A DNA stretch of 64,000 nucleotides from Lineus longissimus (Eukaryota > Nemertea > Pilidiophora > Heteronemertea > Lineidae), in assembly GCF_910592395.1 (NCBI RefSeq), contig NC_088309.1, forward strand, positions 13,024,599 to 13,088,598, read 5' to 3'. Position numbers and translations under genes: made by a program. The notes below the pieces were generated by a model. The model had not been told where the DNA came from and did no database searches. It saw only the letters and a list, made by a program, of their open reading frames with translations. Numbering within the stretch: the stretch's first letter is position 1; each line of letters begins with the position of its first letter. This document shows, piece after piece, positions 60,205-64,000 of the stretch.

Positions 60205-60295
60205 TTACGTCTGAACTGCGCAGACTTGAGACGTGACGTTCGCTGCACGTGTGATTGGACGTGGGATAACTCGCGCGAAATTTAAAATGCTCTTC
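60205..60295 (-). promoter_or_regulatory. Putative promoter of the small gene
   Basis: Read on the minus strand: TTTAAATTTCGCGCGAGTTA, then CGTCCAATCACACGTGCAG and AACGTCACGTCTC within 80 bp of the candidate ATG. The words resemble E2F-like, CCAAT, E-box and CRE elements. The assignment is by eye only. Confidence 0.35.
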
Positions 60296-60299
60296 TTGG

Positions 60300-60594
60300 A
60301 GGGTGCTCACTAAATTGCGCCAGTAACACCACCTGGTGAGAAATTCATGAACTACGCCTATTGATAATGAAAGAGAAAGCTTTGCTCTATAAAATTAGAT
60401 TTGATTCATGATCCCCAACTGAGAAATCAGCTGCTGGAAAAGTTTTTGGAAAATTTCGCTCGGTGCCACCTAGTGGCAAAACCGCTCATCCTGCCGGACC
60501 CACATTTGGTCTATTCAGGAGTCCTGAAGGGTCTCAACGCCTCAGAGGGAAAATCTATCGCCTATCCGCCATAGTTTTGAAACGTGCCTGTTTA

Positions 60595-60625
<31 letters not shown>

Positions 60626-60682
60626 GACACTCATTCTACCATTTACTCATATGAATAGCTCAGCTTTTCAGCTGAGCTAATA
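60300..60682 (-). mobile_element. Helentron-like repeat, subfamily B, tail part
   Basis: CTGCCGGACCCACATTTGGT, 'gtcctgaagggtct', a (GACA)n run (60598-60625) and TTTTCAGCTGAGCTAATAAA match the last 300 bp of copy 3 (44880-45175). The hairpin end is missing nearby. Confidence 0.65.
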
Positions 60683-62895
60683 AATCATTTATTCAGCAGG
60701 TTATAGCGGCTATTAGTAAATTCAAGTGGGCGAATCAAGCTGAGATTAATCTGAGGGATCTAGGCAGAATAGCATTGTCTTTTTGGACATTACAAACATG
60801 AGAACTAATTTGTTCACGCAGATGCATACATGGGACTACAGAGGAGTAAAAACGAATAACCAAGCACAGATGGTGGTTCGCAATCGAACCACCAAAAAAA
60901 CTAATCCCACATCAATTGTAGTAGCCTATCCACACTCACTCATTGGATGAACGATAACTAGGTCATTTAGGTCTTGTGCATTGGGCTATATTTAGATGAC
61001 CATGTGCTTTTTTGTTGTGTTTTTGTGCAAAAATGACTAAGTTAAATTGAACTTTAAGCCACCAAGATTGCAAGCCCATCCTGGAGAATGATTTGACATA
61101 TCTTCAAGCACCTGGCCACAGTTCTCTTTGGAATTCATCTCTATTTAAGCACAGGAGAGACTGAACATTCTATTGTAATCAGTGATGGCTGAGGAAAATT
61201 GTCTGACATTCGGGTTATGCAAATGAATTTTTCACATGATCGATGCCATTTGAGCTATTTTTACGCTCCGAGGCGTTTTGCTATTTCCAACACTGTGCGG
61301 CAAAAATTATTGATTTTCAAGATATGCCATGTGATAATGACCTGAAGTACTTTTACACTGACTAAGTGAATAGTTGCCTACCCTAGATACAGCAAGGATT
61401 CAATCGAGGAAGCACACATCAAGAACACCCTCTGGTAATGTGGCTACCTGGATTGTGCGTTCAATAACATCAAGAAACAACATGACAGGAGCAAAAAGAC
61501 TCCAAATTGAAAGCCAAGCAGCAGGTTCCCACTAAGAACACCGAGTAATAGAACTGACGTTTCATGAAGTAGGTCGTGCATCCTCTGCGAGCAGACAACA
61601 TACCACACTGAAACAGCTCCTCATCCACCCTGATAGATGTATCGCAAAACATGAACGCCGAAAAAAAATACAGTTGTAGCCAGAGAAAAACATCACTCGG
61701 TGAATACCACAAGTCTACAAAAAGGGTAATGCGAAGCATAGCTAATCCCACCAAGCAAGCACAGAAAGATGGTGTGATCTTGAAAATATTAATTATTGCA
61801 TCACAAGGGTTATAACACAGCTCTCCCTTTACACCCCATCATGCCACAGGAGACTGGAAACAATGCATCAATTACAGCAGAATTCGCTTCAAATGGATAT
61901 AACAGGTTCTCAAAAAGTAGATCTAGCTTATTTCTTGGACCTGATAAAAATATAATATAAAATATAATGCTTTGGTAGTCAACGACAATTATCAAATAAG
62001 CTTTTTGAGGACATCCGCTAAAATGCTTTACACACAATGTACTGTATTTTAAGTTTGTTTGTGAATGTTTGTTTACGAATAATATTGAATTGAGCTATTT
62101 TGCGATGACCAAACAGAGATACGTCGACCTCAATGTACTTTTCATGCCAATAAAAATTGTGTTTCAACCACATAATGCTAAATGAGAATATGAGGAACAA
62201 GATCCTCATTATCTACTACATTAGTGTTCACCCTGATCATTCCAAACTATCTGGTTCATGATTTTGCAACACTCTAGTCACATTGACAACTTAGTCTTAA
62301 AGGTTTTTTAAAGTGTGAATGTCAAAGTGCAGTAACCCGAGTCACACGGAGCGGTTATATGATATGTTCTTTGAGTAAGTGGTACTCCTTTTCACCGGAG
62401 ACCTATCTACATGTCTAGAGGGAATCTAGATATCTGTTGCTATGGCAACAGTACAACGCTTCAACAGATGAAAATGCTAGGGCAAAGATACTGGCTGATA
62501 CATACAAATACAGTATTCCTGATGAATTTTCAAGCTGCAAAATGAAAACAATCAATGTGAAGTATATGATATGAGACACTGAAAACTGAAGGTTCTTGAT
62601 GCTGATGGAAGATACAATAGGAACAAACTGTGATGTCTGGATATATGTCTGCAAAGAGTGTAAATATCATAGGCAGCACATGCAGTCAACAGAGGATTGG
62701 CTAATTGTCTGACTCAAAATTGGAACATCTTGGACATTATATCACACTGACACATCACCTGTGAACTTTGAAGTGCACATTACGCCTGTAGTCAAGCAAA
62801 TTTGCACTAAGATACTGGTGATTTTAATCGCATGTAGCCCAAACTGCTGTGATAAAATAACTACCTTTGATTCAACTGCATGTCACAAGCGATAT
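60683..62895. other. No supported gene
   Basis: 2.2 kb of AT-rich sequence with chance ORFs only; no splice-bounded exon or terminal repeat recognised. Confidence 0.35.
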
Positions 62896-63846
62896 GTAAT
62901 GGTCAGGGCCATTGTGCTCGCCTCCCTAACAGACATGTTATTGTTTCTGGTCAAACCTAGAATCGAACCAGACCAAAATTTAATCTACAAGGTTTCATAA
63001 CATAGGGCTACACATGTACCAAATTCAAGTCGATAGTTATAAAACTTGCAACCATTGGCTAATTTATGTTTTGATCTTCGACTTCGACTCAACGACTGAG
63101 GAAATTTAACAAGACGGCCTGGTTTTCTGTCAAAATGTCTACCGTACGTAGATGAATGGAGCGCATGAATCTGGGTTTCTCTACATGTCTTTTATCGGCA
63201 ATATTAATAAGAATTAGACAAAATAACCCCACAAAACAACATGTTGACATTGAGAATCAAAATATAGGGAAATACTACTTTCTAACTGCTCGTTATGAAA
63301 AATTTAGATTGGAAATATGTTTTGAAGTGCCAAACACACTCTATATACATTCACAAAATAACCATCACCTTATCAGCCTCGGCTGCAATGCCTTAGGGCA
63401 ATGCCTTATGTGTAGTGCGTTCAGTACATTACAGAGACAGGTAAATCGAGGCCGTTTTGCCACTTTTGACCAGACGACAATTTCCAGCTTAAAATCTGCC
63501 AATTACTGCCAATTACGGGGCGTTTTGTCTTTCTGCTGTGAATAGCTATAATCTTATCGAAACAAGAGTTCAAAATATTGGTATCCTGGCACATTTTCTG
63601 GCTCAGCTACAGCAAATTCAGATGAAAATGCAACTATTTTGCTAAAACTACTTTCGGCCAGCTCCAGTACAAACCATAAGCTCCGCTGGAAGCCAGCGTA
63701 GCTAAAAATATGTCTTGGCATATTGCTTAAAGCTACCATCACACCAAGTTTTAGACATATAGCCCTAGCGGTGACGAAACGTGCTCCGCTAACGGACGAC
63801 GACGGACGCCACAGTGTCTTATAAGCTCCCCAGAGGTGAGCTAAAA
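62896..63846 (-). mobile_element. Helentron-like repeat, subfamily A, copy 4
   Basis: The low end is AATGGTCAGGGCC with ATTGTGCTCGCCTCCC; the high end is AACGGACGACGACGGACGCC and CCAGAGGTGAGCTAAAAA. End motifs GCTCGCCTC and GAGGTGAGC pair with one mismatch. The body is mostly unlike copies 1-3. Confidence 0.55.
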
Positions 63847-64000
63847 AGCAATGTATGTATTCATACGCCCTGTACATCCATGTATTGTACAGTGTACAGC
63901 GAATCAAATTTTACATGATTTCTCGAAGTAGTCCGGCACTAATTGTTATATCAAAGAAAAGACGGTATGCGATAAGCTTTGCTGGCAATCAAAAATTGCA

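Noticed and set aside
52461-60682. A single 8.2-kb subfamily-B element spanning both end fragments
   Set aside because: The ends are compatible, but the region between also holds a candidate host gene and promoter; two truncated copies are equally likely.

Overview
The window is eukaryotic nuclear DNA: AT-rich, intron-bearing, with few real exons and a very high load of transposons and dispersed repeats. Spliced exons with GT-AG borders, a CaMKK-type kinase exon set, BEL/Pao, Tc1, hAT, MULE, PIF/Harbinger, pogo and piggyBac remnants, and repeats with a GGCCCAAGGGCC head all point to a marine invertebrate (echinoderm, hemichordate, cephalochordate or mollusc). The exact phylum cannot be fixed from the sequence alone. 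No rRNA, intact tRNA, CRISPR or bacterial operon is visible.

Layout. 1-2.1 kb: two minus-strand exons of a hAT-transposase-derived zinc-finger gene running off the left edge. 2.4-7.1 kb: repeats. 7.15-11.35 kb: broken pieces of a transposon-type protein with a C2H2 finger, plus MITEs and a foldback. 12.0-13.5 kb: a decayed RPA-like (OB-fold, zinc-ribbon) gene on minus. 15.8-16.6 kb: a Tc1 relic. 18.5-21.7 kb: two MULE-like elements in opposite orientation, each with an exact 9-bp target duplication. 23.8-29.4 kb: a composite with Helentron-type ends holding a helicase-endonuclease fragment and a BEL/Pao fragment. 29.7-31.3 kb and 36.1-37.2 kb: Helentron-like repeats. 33.2-36.0 kb: a young LTR element with only a gag-like ORF. 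31.7, 39.2-39.9 and perhaps 46.1 kb: exons of a CaMKK gene on minus, so most of 31.7-46 kb is its intron DNA. 40.7-45.4 kb: MITEs, repeats and a second copy of the zinc-finger transposon protein. 48.8-50.6 kb: a TA-flanked element with a pogo-type element inserted in it. 53.0-59.2 kb: a hAT-type element split by a transposon with 1.2-1.4 kb inverted repeats. 59.4-60.2 kb: a possible two-exon small gene. 60.3-63.8 kb: further repeats.

The two results most worth following are these. (1) The long-TIR transposon (53,369-58,231) encodes one protein that carries, in order, the acidic motifs of FEN1/XPG 5' nucleases. (2) Three dispersed-repeat subfamilies have different ends, but in each the motif beside the hairpin at one end is the reverse complement of the motif at the other end. 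This is the end structure described for Helentron/Helitron2 elements. One of the three encloses a helicase-endonuclease gene remnant in the matching orientation. These repeats also carry many copies of a CTCF-consensus-like word and paired nuclear-receptor half-sites.
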